From JANMEB01 sp041745295 (GTDB lineage: Bacteria; Planctomycetota; Planctomycetia; Pirellulales; Pirellulaceae), in the NCBI GenBank assembly GCA_041745295.1, contig JBGTJE010000089.1:62001-126000 (forward strand): a stretch of DNA of 64,000 nt. The letters are read 5' to 3'. Each line of letters begins with the position of its first letter. Positions within the stretch are counted from its first letter, which is position 1. Below the pieces are notes generated by a model, which searched no databases, was not told where the DNA came from, and saw only the letters and a list, made by a program, of their open reading frames with translations. The position numbers were made by a program, and so were the translations under genes. Shown in pieces: positions 34,880-43,704 of the stretch.

Positions 34880-35802
34880 TTCCCCTCCCCTGCCATGCGC
34901 AGGTCGGGAGGAAGGAAGGCCATGTTGGCAATGATCATGATCGTTCCAAAGGTCATCATTCCCATGAACAGCCCGATCCCGAGATGGATCATGACGGCCA
35001 ACGCCAAATAGTACAGTCGGGCGTGTCGATTCCAAATCAGAAACGGATAGCTAAACTCCCACGCGAGAGCCACCAGAGTGATCAAATTGACCAGCCACAT
35101 CCACCGCGCCATCCAAGTGAGATCCCACGTTTGATAATCGGCACTCGCAATCGCGCCCCAAATCGCTTCACCGTTCCACCAACTTCCGCCCTGTAACTTG
35201 GCCATTCCTGCGAACAAGTACACGACGCACAAGTGAACTTGCATCAGCCGCCGCGCGATGTTCGCCATGGCGCTGGGAGCTTCCGCTTGACGCTTCGCTT
35301 GTTTGTTGCGCAGCCATTGATCGAACGAAAAGGCGGCTCCGCTGGGTCCAATCGCCAGGTACAGCGTTAAGAAACCGAGGATCTGATCCAACCCAAACAA
35401 CGCACCGCTGGCTCGGTGCGCATAGGAAATAGCAAATAGTAAACTGAGCGTTGCCGTCACACGCGTCCACAATCCAATCGTGAACAAGAGCATCGCCACG
35501 ATGGCCAAGGCGTGTGCCGTCCCCATTGTCCAGGGCGACTGAATCCAGTCGAAATGGGTCCACAGCCCGGGGGAGTCGGCATAGAGCAGCCGCGCATACT
35601 CTCGCGGCAACACGCCTTCATCGGCAAAAAACGTCCGCAGCGCCAACGACCATACACCGTGAGTGTAGACCAGCATGGCACCCACCAGAATCCGCATGAT
35701 CCCCAACAGATTCGGCGATGCCGGCATAAACCAGAAACGATTCCAGCCGATCATTCCGGCTCGCAGGCTCTCGATAAACGGCCGCAGAACGCGAATCGTC
35801 AC
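34780..35802 (-). CDS. HTTM-domain membrane protein (vitamin K-dependent carboxylase-like)
   Basis: 340 aa with about seven or eight transmembrane helices. Motifs NLLGIMRILVGAMLVYT, HFDWIQS, SYAHRASGALFGLDQILGF and HLCVVYLFAGMAKLQGGSWWNG are typical of the HTTM family, related to gamma-glutamyl carboxylases. It starts at GTG 35802, overlapping the upstream gene by GTGA. The last 33 residues (GEGKEDSRAERDGEL on) derive from a palindromic repeat. Bacterial members have no proven reaction. Confidence 0.85.
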   Translation of the reverse strand: MTIRVLRPFIESLRAGMIGWNRFWFMPASPNLLGIMRILVGAMLVYTHGVWSLALRTFFADEGVLPREYARLLYADSPGLWTHFDWIQSPWTMGTAHALAIVAMLLFTIGLWTRVTATLSLLFAISYAHRASGALFGLDQILGFLTLYLAIGPSGAAFSFDQWLRNKQAKRQAEAPSAMANIARRLMQVHLCVVYLFAGMAKLQGGSWWNGEAIWGAIASADYQTWDLTWMARWMWLVNLITLVALAWEFSYPFLIWNRHARLYYLALAVMIHLGIGLFMGMMTFGTIMIIANMAFLPPDLRMAGEGKEDSRAERDGELPNPYAIQMDRASAKRELAGND

Positions 35803-36560
35803 CGTGCCGGACCTCCCGGTGAGGCGATTTCTTCCGGTTTGGCTGCGTCGAGCGTGGCTTGCGGATCAGTCAGTTCAATTTCCTGGACATAATCCAAATG
35901 CGTTAAGGGCTTGCCGCTCACAATATCGTAGGGTCGCGGGATCAGCTGCCTTCGCGAGAAAATTCGAATCGTCTCGCTGGGATACCGCCCCGCCAGATGC
36001 TCCTTCAGCGCTTTCGAAAGTGCGAGCGTCATTTGCCAACGACGCTCGTAGTCAAGTCGATTGGCATTGTACATCGCCCGCAACGGAATCGCCTCGCGGG
36101 ATCGGCCCAATCGGTGCAGCTCCGCAATGTCTTCCAAGAGCTGTTGTTGATTGGTGGAATATTCGGCGAAGCTGGCCATCGTGTTCGCGACTTCCGTGGC
36201 CAACGACTCGCCCAGCATGAACCAGCGATGATACAAAAGTCTTGGCTGAGTCGCTTGCCGATCCGGCAAACGGCCGGAGATCAAGGTGCCGTCGGCAACG
36301 ACGCGCTCAAATCGAATCGTATGCGTTGGCCCCGGATCGGGAGCGAAAAATCGGTATCCGTGATCCAAGTACAAGACCGTCGCATACGCTCGAAGAAATC
36401 GAAACGGTCGAAACAGCGATTCAAACGCACCGTCCATCGAGAGCGGCGCGAAAATCACCGCCGCCAAATGAAAGGCGATCAAGCAGGTTGCCAATCGTCG
36501 CTGGGTCCGCGACCAAGGCAGGTCTGACCTATCGGACGACACGGATTTCGTCTCGTTCAT
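35799..36560 (-). CDS. Hypothetical membrane-associated protein, partner of HTTM gene
   Basis: 253 aa; ATG at 36560. One N-terminal hydrophobic segment (RLATCLIAFHLAAVIFAPLSM), then a soluble part with VLYLDHGYRFFAPDPGPTHTIRFER, a motif I associate with proteins encoded next to HTTM genes in planctomycetes (from memory). The C-terminus overlaps the HTTM start by GTGA, implying translational coupling. Function unknown, but joint action with the HTTM protein is likely. Confidence 0.75.
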   Translation of the reverse strand: MNETKSVSSDRSDLPWSRTQRRLATCLIAFHLAAVIFAPLSMDGAFESLFRPFRFLRAYATVLYLDHGYRFFAPDPGPTHTIRFERVVADGTLISGRLPDRQATQPRLLYHRWFMLGESLATEVANTMASFAEYSTNQQQLLEDIAELHRLGRSREAIPLRAMYNANRLDYERRWQMTLALSKALKEHLAGRYPSETIRIFSRRQLIPRPYDIVSGKPLTHLDYVQEIELTDPQATLDAAKPEEIASPGGPAR

Positions 36561-36616
36561 GAATCCTACTCATGGAATCAGTTCAGCGGGGCCTTGCCCA
36601 GAAAGTGATTCTCCAG

Positions 36617-36681
36617 CACTGGCAGAGCTAGTGGCACACGGAAAATCGCCGCTGTCTTGTGTGCCACTGGCTCTGCCAGTG
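36617..36681. repeat. Inverted palindrome pair (CACTGGC-TCT-GCCAGTG family)
   Basis: 36617-36639 and 36659-36681 are inverted copies, each a hairpin CACTGGC-TCT-GCCAGTG (the left copy with one change) with GTGTGCC flanks. A second pair is at 59216-59289. Position: between two genes read in the same direction. Confidence 0.7.
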
Positions 36682-36788
36682 CTGTTTTTGGGCAGAGCCG
36701 TTCAGCGGAGGGCGTGTCAGTCCCCTGGACTGACTCGCGAACAGACTAACGCATCGAGGCGGACACGCCAAGTCGAACAAGGCGTGAC

Positions 36789-36821
36789 AAAAAAACCCCG
36801 CCCTGAATGTCCTGGGCGGGG
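36789..36821 (-). terminator. Rho-independent terminator of the TIGR03000 gene
   Basis: On the minus strand an 8-bp stem CCCCGCCC/GGGCGGGG with a 10-base loop is followed by seven T (36795-36789). It lies about 35 bases after the stop of the TIGR03000 gene at 36857. Confidence 0.9.
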
Positions 36822-36856
36822 TTCGGAGATTTGTGGCTGGGAATTGCTTGCCGCAA

Positions 36857-37996
36857 CTATTTCGACGCGACAAGCGCTTCGGCTTCATCAAAATTGAACG
36901 CCAATTGCTTGGAATCACCAGCCGCCAGTGTGACCACTTGGCGGCGCGTGATTTCCTTGCCATCGCGCACAACCGTAACCACGATGTCGTAGTCCGACCA
37001 AACTTGGCCTTTGTTCAAGGCCTTCGTGGAAAAGTATCGGAACGAGCCCGTAACCGACGTCGCAGTACCGCCCAAAACGACCCGAGCATCATCCGGCACC
37101 GACAACGAAATCGATGTCAGCACTTCTGATTGCTCGTCGAATTTGAAATTAACCGTCTTGTCCATTCCGGCGGACAAGTCGACGACTTTGGTTTGAACTA
37201 ATTCTTGTCCGTCACGCACCACTACGGCTTTGACTTCGTAAGGATACAATCGGTTTGCTTGCAATTTGCGCGAAACGTAGCTGCGGGTCTCACCCGCTGT
37301 TTTTGTGCGCCTACCATTCACGTAGACGACAGCGTCGGCAGGCAATCGAATGCGCAGACGAGCGTCCCCCGGAATCGAAGTGTCGGTGCTGCCACCGCTG
37401 GGTTGCGATTGCGGATTGGTGTTTTCTGGAATAGCGCCTTCGGGCGGCGGATTGTTTACCGGTGCCTTGTTCGCATCGACAGGTGTAGTGGGATTCGCGT
37501 TTTGCGAAGCGGCCGGACCTGGCGTGAGTATTTGCGTGTTTCCATAGATAATGTCATCGGAGTAGACCGGAGTCGCGTACGTCGGGGCATAGTACATGCC
37601 ACTGCTGCCGCCGGCTGACCCGCCGCTGGAACCACCGCTCGACCCGCCCGATGAACCCCGCACGACGTACGAACCGCCGGAGCTACCACCGCTGGAACCC
37701 CAGCTTCGCGCTGCGTAGCGCCCGCCGCTGCTGCCACCGTAATTTCCGGCGCTGTAACCGCGGTGATGCACGGAGTGAATTCGAGAGGCCAAACGACGTA
37801 GCGGACCGCCTCCGCTGGAACCACCTCGACTTGCCCCCCAGCTTCCACCGCGGCTGCCACCACTTCCTCCGCTGCCTCCCCAAGAACCACCCGATCCGTA
37901 TCCCCAATCGGCATACGAAATCGAGCTAGTTACAAGCGTGACGCCGACCAAAGTCAGCGTTGCAATCAATGTCTTGAATCGAACGGAAGTTCGCAT
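36857..37996 (-). CDS. Exported protein with Gly/Ser-rich region and two TIGR03000 repeats
   Basis: 379 aa. The ATG at 37996 gives a signal peptide (FKTLIATLTLVGVTLVTSSISYA). Residues about 30-150 are a low-complexity GGS/SSGG region. Then two copies of the TIGR03000 repeat: DARLRIRLPADAVVYVNGRRT followed by SRKLQANRLYPYEVKA, and SLSVPDDARVVLGGTATSV followed by STKALNKGQVWSDYDI. TIGR03000 is a planctomycete-specific module of exported proteins, function unknown. Transcription ends at a strong terminator. Confidence 0.85.
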   Translation of the reverse strand: MRTSVRFKTLIATLTLVGVTLVTSSISYADWGYGSGGSWGGSGGSGGSRGGSWGASRGGSSGGGPLRRLASRIHSVHHRGYSAGNYGGSSGGRYAARSWGSSGGSSGGSYVVRGSSGGSSGGSSGGSAGGSSGMYYAPTYATPVYSDDIIYGNTQILTPGPAASQNANPTTPVDANKAPVNNPPPEGAIPENTNPQSQPSGGSTDTSIPGDARLRIRLPADAVVYVNGRRTKTAGETRSYVSRKLQANRLYPYEVKAVVVRDGQELVQTKVVDLSAGMDKTVNFKFDEQSEVLTSISLSVPDDARVVLGGTATSVTGSFRYFSTKALNKGQVWSDYDIVVTVVRDGKEITRRQVVTLAAGDSKQLAFNFDEAEALVASK

Positions 37997-38289
37997 AGCA
38001 ATTACTCCAAACTCGCGGCACGAATAACCATAACATGGCGCCAACCAATCACCTTCACAGAATAACTAGCAATATGGAGAATGCAAGAGGTTTGGGGTAT
38101 TTTTTGCGATTGGGATGAATGTTCCGATTACAAAAGATTTAACTTGTCGATATCGTGTCGCCGTCCGATTCGAAATTGCAACAGATCAGCCAAGGATTCG
38201 TCCCCTTTGCGAATCGTGTCGCCCTTGCACAACATTCCGCAACACGTTTCATTACACGGCAACTCCATCCACATGTGAGCAGAGCAGTG

Positions 38290-39690
38290 ATGCAAACGCC
38301 GATCGGTTTACGCGAACGACTTTCGCAATTCGGGCAAGAACACTTGTTAGACCATTGGCAATTTCTATTGCCCGACAAGCAGGAACAGCTTTTGGGACAA
38401 ATTCGGCAATTGGACTTCGCGCAGGTTTCATCGCTTGCGTCGGGTCAATCGCACGAAGCCAGTAGGCTCGAACGAGCGGCTGCCGCCGAACCTCCTCCCA
38501 CCGCCAATGGTCCCGCGGGAAACCAAAAATTATCGCAATCCCAGATCGTCGAAATCGGGGCGCGAGCCATGGCGGACGGGCAAGTCGCCGCGGTCTTGGT
38601 CGCCGGTGGCCAAGGAAGTCGGTTGGGCTTCGACCAACCCAAGGGCATGTTGCCGATCGGCCCAATTTCGCAGCGGACGTTATTCCAGATTTTGGTCGAT
38701 AAAGTACGGGCCCGGTCAAAAACGCATGGCGTTTCGATTCCCCTACTAATGATGACCAGTCCGGCAACGCACGAGGCGACCATCGAGTACTTTGCCGCGC
38801 ACAAAAACCTTGGTTTGGCGTCCGACCAGTTAGAGGTTTTTTGCCAAGGAACAATGCCGGCCGTCGATATCGCGACGGGTCAAATTCTTCTTGCGGAAAA
38901 GCATCAAGTTTTTCTCAGCCCGGACGGTCATGGGGGAATGTTGCAAGCGTTAGTTGGCTGTGGCGCGTTACAGCGGCTCCAGGATCGAGGGATCCGGTTT
39001 CTGTTTTATGGCCAGATCGACAATCCCCTGACCCAACTTTGCGATCCCTTGACGCTCGGCTATCACATCAGTCATCGCTCCGAGATGACCACGCAAGTCA
39101 TTCGCAAACACGACCCGCTTCAGCGCGTTGGAAATGTGGTCTTGGTCGACGGCCGAATGCAGGTCATTGAGTATTCGGATTTGCCCGAAGCGATTGCCCG
39201 CCAGCGCAGTCCGGATGGCCAATTGCGACTTTGGGCAGGAAACATTGCCGTGCACGTATTTGATCTGGCGTTCCTTGATCGCGTCAAAGATCAAGCCACC
39301 GCCCTGCCCTTTCATTGCGCCGTTAAAAAAGTTCCGTTTGTCGATCGCGCCGGAAATCGTATTTCGCCCGCGCGGCCCAACGCGACCAAATTCGAGCGGT
39401 TTATCTTTGATTTGTTGCCGAGCGCCAACCGCGCGATCGTCGTCGAAATCGATCCCGCCGAGGGGTTTGCCGCGGTAAAGAATGATGCCAGCGCGCCGAC
39501 AGAAAATGTACGCACGGCACAAGCCGCCCTGATCGCACAGCATAGACGCTGGTTGCGGGCCTGCGGCGCAGTGGTCGGCCAAGGTGTGCCGATCGAGATT
39601 AACCCGCTGTTTGCACTGGATGCGGAACAACTGCGCGCGCGGATTGATCCGCAGCGGGCGTTCGATCATCCCGTGTATTTGTCGCCGTAA
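38290..39690 (+). CDS. UDP-N-acetylglucosamine pyrophosphorylase-like (UDPGP family) enzyme
   Basis: Predicted uridylyltransferase forming UDP-GlcNAc or UDP-glucose from UTP and the sugar 1-phosphate; 466 aa. The nucleotide-binding loop is AVLVAGGQGSRLGFDQPKGM. Other family motifs: LMMTSPATHEATIEYF, GTMPAVD, SPDGHGG and FYGQIDNPLT. The ATG at 38290 (MQTPIGLRERLSQFG) is preferred to an in-frame GTG at 38155. A GDP-mannose-type nucleotidyltransferase gene follows 25 bases later; together they supply activated sugars. Confidence 0.87.
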   Translation: MQTPIGLRERLSQFGQEHLLDHWQFLLPDKQEQLLGQIRQLDFAQVSSLASGQSHEASRLERAAAAEPPPTANGPAGNQKLSQSQIVEIGARAMADGQVAAVLVAGGQGSRLGFDQPKGMLPIGPISQRTLFQILVDKVRARSKTHGVSIPLLMMTSPATHEATIEYFAAHKNLGLASDQLEVFCQGTMPAVDIATGQILLAEKHQVFLSPDGHGGMLQALVGCGALQRLQDRGIRFLFYGQIDNPLTQLCDPLTLGYHISHRSEMTTQVIRKHDPLQRVGNVVLVDGRMQVIEYSDLPEAIARQRSPDGQLRLWAGNIAVHVFDLAFLDRVKDQATALPFHCAVKKVPFVDRAGNRISPARPNATKFERFIFDLLPSANRAIVVEIDPAEGFAAVKNDASAPTENVRTAQAALIAQHRRWLRACGAVVGQGVPIEINPLFALDAEQLRARIDPQRAFDHPVYLSP

Positions 39691-39715
39691 TTCGGACCCA
39701 GCCTAGGAGCGACCC

Positions 39716-40789
39716 GTGATATACGCAGTGATCATGGCGGGCGGAACCGGAACCCGTTTTTGGCCGGAATCGAGGCGCGCATGGCCCAAACAATTGCTGA
39801 ATCTCGCCGGACCGCGATCGATGATTCAGTCGACGATGGATCGATTGGTTGGGCTCTCTGATCCCCAGCAATGCTTGATCGTGACGAATCGCCAATTGAT
39901 CGACTCGATCGGCGAGCAAGTACCCCAAATTCCCTTCGCGCAGTTGATCGGCGAACCGTGCAAACGTGACACCGCGCCGTGCATTGGGTTGGCGGCCCAC
40001 TGGATCACCCGTCGCGATCCCAGGGGAATCATGCTCGTCTTGCCCGCCGATCATGTGATCCAAGCCAAGTCGCAATTCCAAGCCGCCGTCCGCCGTGGAG
40101 TGGCCGCACTCGAAGAGGATCCAACCCGAATCGTCACCTTTGGCATTCACCCCACCTATCCGGCCGATGCGTTCGGTTATATCGAACGCGATCCAGTGCC
40201 CAGCGATGTTCCGGGAATCTTTCGCGTGCGGCGTTTTCGCGAAAAGCCCGACCGCAAGACGGCCGCACAGTTCTTGCAGACCGGTGGCTTTTATTGGAAC
40301 GCCGGAATCTTTTTGTGGCGCGCCGATACGATCCTGTCCGCGCTTCGCCGCTTTGAACCGAAAATGAGCGACCATTTGGAGCGCATCGGCCAAGCGATTG
40401 GCTCGGAACGTTTTTCACCAACCTTGGAGCGCGAGTTCGCGGCGATCGACGGCAAGTCGATCGATTATGCGGTCTTGGAACGATTTGAAAATGTCTGGAT
40501 GATCGAAGCACCCTTCGATTGGGACGACGTTGGAAACTGGAGCTCGCTGCCACGACTACTCGGCAGCGACGATCAAGGCAACACCATCCAAGCCACGCAC
40601 CTGGGAATCGACACGCGAAATTCGATCGTGCGGGGAACTGATGGACACTTGATCGTCACCGTGGGCCTGGGCGACTGCATCGTCGTGCAGACGCCCGACG
40701 CGACCTTAATCGCCAGCCGAAACGACGAGGAAAAGCTACGACAAGTCGTCAAGACGCTCAACGAACGAGGGTTCGACGCGTATCTTTGA
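39716..40789 (+). CDS. Mannose-1-phosphate guanylyltransferase
   Basis: Forms GDP-mannose from GTP and mannose 1-phosphate; 357 aa, single-domain form without a phosphomannose isomerase part. The N-terminal signature is AVIMAGGTGTRFWPESRRAWPKQLL, with later VLPADHVI, FVTFG-like TFGIHPTYPADAFGYIE, EKPD and FYWNAGIFLW. It starts at GTG 39716 with AGGAG seven bases upstream. Probably co-transcribed with the UDP-sugar enzyme gene. Confidence 0.9.
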   Translation: MIYAVIMAGGTGTRFWPESRRAWPKQLLNLAGPRSMIQSTMDRLVGLSDPQQCLIVTNRQLIDSIGEQVPQIPFAQLIGEPCKRDTAPCIGLAAHWITRRDPRGIMLVLPADHVIQAKSQFQAAVRRGVAALEEDPTRIVTFGIHPTYPADAFGYIERDPVPSDVPGIFRVRRFREKPDRKTAAQFLQTGGFYWNAGIFLWRADTILSALRRFEPKMSDHLERIGQAIGSERFSPTLEREFAAIDGKSIDYAVLERFENVWMIEAPFDWDDVGNWSSLPRLLGSDDQGNTIQATHLGIDTRNSIVRGTDGHLIVTVGLGDCIVVQTPDATLIASRNDEEKLRQVVKTLNERGFDAYL

Positions 40790-40797
40790 ATCTCGCT

Positions 40798-42255
40798 CTA
40801 GTTCGTTCCCGACGTGAGCTTTTGGAGGTCGCTCTCTAAACGCTCTTTCTCTTTTTGCAATTTCGACGCTCCCACGTTGGCCGTGCTCAATTGTTCCGAG
40901 GTTTGGGCCTGTTGCTCTTCCAATTCCTTGAGTCGCGTTTGAACGTCCTCCATGACCTTTTTGAGCTCTGCCAACTTCTCGGTGTCGCGGCTGAGCATGT
41001 CCGTCAATTCCGTCTTTCGTTGCGGAAGGCGTTCCATTTCCGAGTCGATTTCCGCCAAACGCGACTGGATTTTCTCAATTTCCGTCTTGAACACAACGCT
41101 CGGACGCAGCTCCCCTGATTTCAACGCTTCGATGACCGAGAGTACCGTCGAAACCGGCAAGGCCAAACTATCGACGCGGCCCGATCGCGCAATGTTGACA
41201 CCGACGATTTTTCCGGTCAAGTCAATAATCGGTCCGCCGCACTCGTTGGGCGACAGGGGCGTATCGTGTTGGAGTGCCATGGGGAAATCGAGCCGCCGAC
41301 TGCTCAATCGTCCGCCCATCTCATTTTGCGCTTCGCTGCGGTCTCCGCCAAAGACCGAATTGTAGTCGGTTAGTCGGACCTTGAATTCCATGGGCTCGCT
41401 CCCGCGGAGGATTTTCAGGCCGATCTCCGTGCCGACCGAGTGCTTTTGAATGGTCGTGGTCAACATGACGCGATCCGTGACGGCTTGCCCGTTGACTTCC
41501 TTGATGATGTCGTTGATCTGCATGCCGGCTTTCTCCGCCGGTGAATTGGCGCGGATCTTGTAAATCCGCACGCCGTCGACGTGGTCTCGAAGCTCCACGC
41601 CGACGAAGCCCACCGGTGGCGAGATGGTTCGCGGCTTGACACTCACGATTCCCAGCGACGGTGGAACATCAAGCTTGGGAGTGACGATCCAGTAGCCAAC
41701 CGCGGGAGTCTCGCTCGAACTCCAGTCGGCCGTGGGCAACTGGGACGCCTCGATTTTCAGCAGCGCTAAGTCGGTTTTTTGATGGATTCCAACGACCTTT
41801 GCGGAAACCGATCGGCCGTCCGCCAATTTACACGTCAAGGCCCCTTTGAGCTCGCTGGCTTTCGTCAGCACGAAGCCGCTGCTGTCGACGATCACTCCGA
41901 GCGCCACCGGTCGACCCGATGTCGAGATTTTCACGGTGACCCGATTGACGTCGACCGTAATCGGCATCAGCGATTCCAAAATCTCGTCGCTTTGCTTGTC
42001 GAACGTGGGGCGACGGGGGACGGCGATGGGCGCCGCCGCATCCGGTTTGTCCTCCCCCTCATCCGATTTCGCCTTGGACTCGTCGACGTTTGCTGGAGCC
42101 GCATTGGCGGCCTTTGGTTCCGCATCCTCTTGGACAGCGGCCTCAGGATTTGCGGCTCGAGCAAAGGTGCGCTGCGCGGCCGTCGCGCTCGTACCCGGTA
42201 GCCCCAGCGATAGCGCGAGGAGCAAACCCATCAATTTCGCAGGCACACGTATCAT
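40798..42255 (-). CDS. HtrA-like protein without catalytic residues, PDZ inserted in the protease fold, C-terminal coiled coil
   Basis: 485 aa exported protein (signal peptide MIRVPAKLMGLLLALSLGLPG), then an Ala/Glu/Pro-rich linker. The first half of a trypsin fold is seen (GVIVDSSGFVLTKASELKG ... KTDLALLKI), but the catalytic His position reads Lys-Ala-Ser-Glu. A PDZ domain (about 225-315) follows, and only then the second half, with SPNECGGPIIDLTGKIVGVNIA, where the Ser is Cys or Glu. So the PDZ lies between the two halves and the protease is dead. The last 90 residues are a coiled coil (EIEKIQSRLAEIDSEMERL, EEQQAQTSEQL). It may bind peptides or act as a scaffold with the active HtrA next door. 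Confidence 0.8.
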   Translation of the reverse strand: MIRVPAKLMGLLLALSLGLPGTSATAAQRTFARAANPEAAVQEDAEPKAANAAPANVDESKAKSDEGEDKPDAAAPIAVPRRPTFDKQSDEILESLMPITVDVNRVTVKISTSGRPVALGVIVDSSGFVLTKASELKGALTCKLADGRSVSAKVVGIHQKTDLALLKIEASQLPTADWSSSETPAVGYWIVTPKLDVPPSLGIVSVKPRTISPPVGFVGVELRDHVDGVRIYKIRANSPAEKAGMQINDIIKEVNGQAVTDRVMLTTTIQKHSVGTEIGLKILRGSEPMEFKVRLTDYNSVFGGDRSEAQNEMGGRLSSRRLDFPMALQHDTPLSPNECGGPIIDLTGKIVGVNIARSGRVDSLALPVSTVLSVIEALKSGELRPSVVFKTEIEKIQSRLAEIDSEMERLPQRKTELTDMLSRDTEKLAELKKVMEDVQTRLKELEEQQAQTSEQLSTANVGASKLQKEKERLESDLQKLTSGTN

Positions 42256-42292
42256 CGGCAGGTCCTAATTATTGATCGATCAATGAAAGGCC

Positions 42293-43330
42293 TTATTGGC
42301 GTCGTCCGATCACTAGTTTCAAATCTAACTCTTCCGTTCCCCGCATGACTTTGATTTCCGCTTCGCCACCAATTTCCAGCTGGTCAAGTTCATCAGACAA
42401 CTGCGCGCGCGTCTTGATGGGCTTGTTGTTGATCTCCAAGATTTCATCGCCCACTTGAATTCCGGCTTTTTCCGCCGGACCACCGGGCTGAATCACTTCA
42501 ATCTCCAGACCGTCATCCCCTTTAAGCGAAACTCCCAAACTCGGTCGACCGGGTCGACCGCCAATTTCTTTGTCGGATTCAAGATCATCCCAGCCGCTCG
42601 CGTACACATCAATCGGGACATGCATGTTGTCGGAAAGCCGAGCCCCGATGCGACTGTGAATTCCAATGACGTTGCCATCCATGTCGACCAAAGGCCCCCC
42701 GGAGTCGCCACCGACTAGCGTGCAGTCCGAGCGAATGACGCGACTGGTCAACGTGAGGATTCGGCCGACTCGAACAACCATTCCCCGCGATTCTTCGTAG
42801 CCCCCGGGATGCCCGATCGCCATGACCCATTGGCCCAGCTTCAAAGAGGCGGATTCGCCCATGTCCAGGTAATTGTAATCGCCCGGTTCGGTGATCTTGA
42901 GCAATCCGGAATCGAGAATATGGACCAAACCCTTTGTCTTGGCATGAACCAAACTGCCGTCCGCCAAGCGAATCGAAGCGTCTACGCCAGGTTTGCTGAT
43001 GACGTGCGCGGCGGTCAAAATCAAGCCGTCGCGACTGACCACGACGCCGCTGCCCTGGGCGCCTTCGCAATCGATCCCAACCGTGGCGCCTTTGACGCGC
43101 TCGGCCAGCTCACTGATATGGACTTGCATCGCCTGCAAGTCTTCGATCGTCTTGGGTGTCGCGTTTCCCGAAAGGATTTCAGCCAACCGCTGTTCCGGAG
43201 TCGCAACGATGATGTTGGCGGCGTTGGAGTCGGCGGTGAGCGCCGTTTGCGACGCACCCGTTTCGTCCTGGGCAATCACTGAGCTGAGGATGACAAACCA
43301 ACTTGCGAGCGCGGCGAATGTCCGAACCAT
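42293..43330 (-). CDS. HtrA-type trypsin-like serine protease with PDZ domain
   Basis: 345 aa exported protease (signal peptide MVRTFAALASWFVILSSVIAQ). The triad is complete: His in LTAAHV, Asp in HILDSGLLKI and Ser in VGGDSGGPLVD. A PDZ domain follows at about 255-345 (PGGPAEKAGIQVGDEILEIN). It starts at ATG 43330; the TTG three bases before it is less likely. It lies 37 bases upstream of the degenerate HtrA-like gene, so the two are probably co-expressed and may form mixed assemblies. Confidence 0.9.
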   Translation of the reverse strand: MVRTFAALASWFVILSSVIAQDETGASQTALTADSNAANIIVATPEQRLAEILSGNATPKTIEDLQAMQVHISELAERVKGATVGIDCEGAQGSGVVVSRDGLILTAAHVISKPGVDASIRLADGSLVHAKTKGLVHILDSGLLKITEPGDYNYLDMGESASLKLGQWVMAIGHPGGYEESRGMVVRVGRILTLTSRVIRSDCTLVGGDSGGPLVDMDGNVIGIHSRIGARLSDNMHVPIDVYASGWDDLESDKEIGGRPGRPSLGVSLKGDDGLEIEVIQPGGPAEKAGIQVGDEILEINNKPIKTRAQLSDELDQLEIGGEAEIKVMRGTEELDLKLVIGRRQ

Positions 43331-43704
43331 CAAAATTTTCCCTTTCGGCGGGACCGGAAAATCGGTTCACGGAGATACGGCAATATTGCCTAAATCCGTC
43401 GAGGCGGCAACTGAACTTTACCAGCGATTGACGGTCCTCAGCGATTTCGGACACCATCGACAATGCGTGCGACGGAAATCCAAGTGATCGACCTCCATAT
43501 TATTTTATCATCGACATTGTCGGACGAAGCAGAATTAAGCCAATTTCCCTGGAGTTCCCGGAACCCGGAACGGCGCATCACCCATTCATTCGGACCGAAT
43601 CGCCCACCCGGGCATTCAGTTGAATCACCGTCCGGTTGGCCTTAGAATCGCCACCAACCGGTGTTCCCGCCAACATTTACCGTTCGTCTTGCCCACCACA
43701 ATTC
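43331..43704. other. Intergenic region between divergent genes, 374 bases
   Basis: No gene is supported. An AT-rich patch TATTATTTTATCATCGACA at about 43498-43516 could hold a promoter. An in-frame TTG at 43636 would extend the next gene but has no ribosome-binding site. Confidence 0.45.

Noticed and set aside
33948..34931. Long N-terminal extension of TruA
   Set aside because: The extra 77 residues pass through a palindrome repeat and the HTTM gene; TruA starts MRSLRLVLAYDG at 34700.
36561..36788. CRISPR-like spacing of the repeats
   Set aside because: Only two inverted copies, not direct repeats with equal spacers; no cas genes are seen anywhere in the window.
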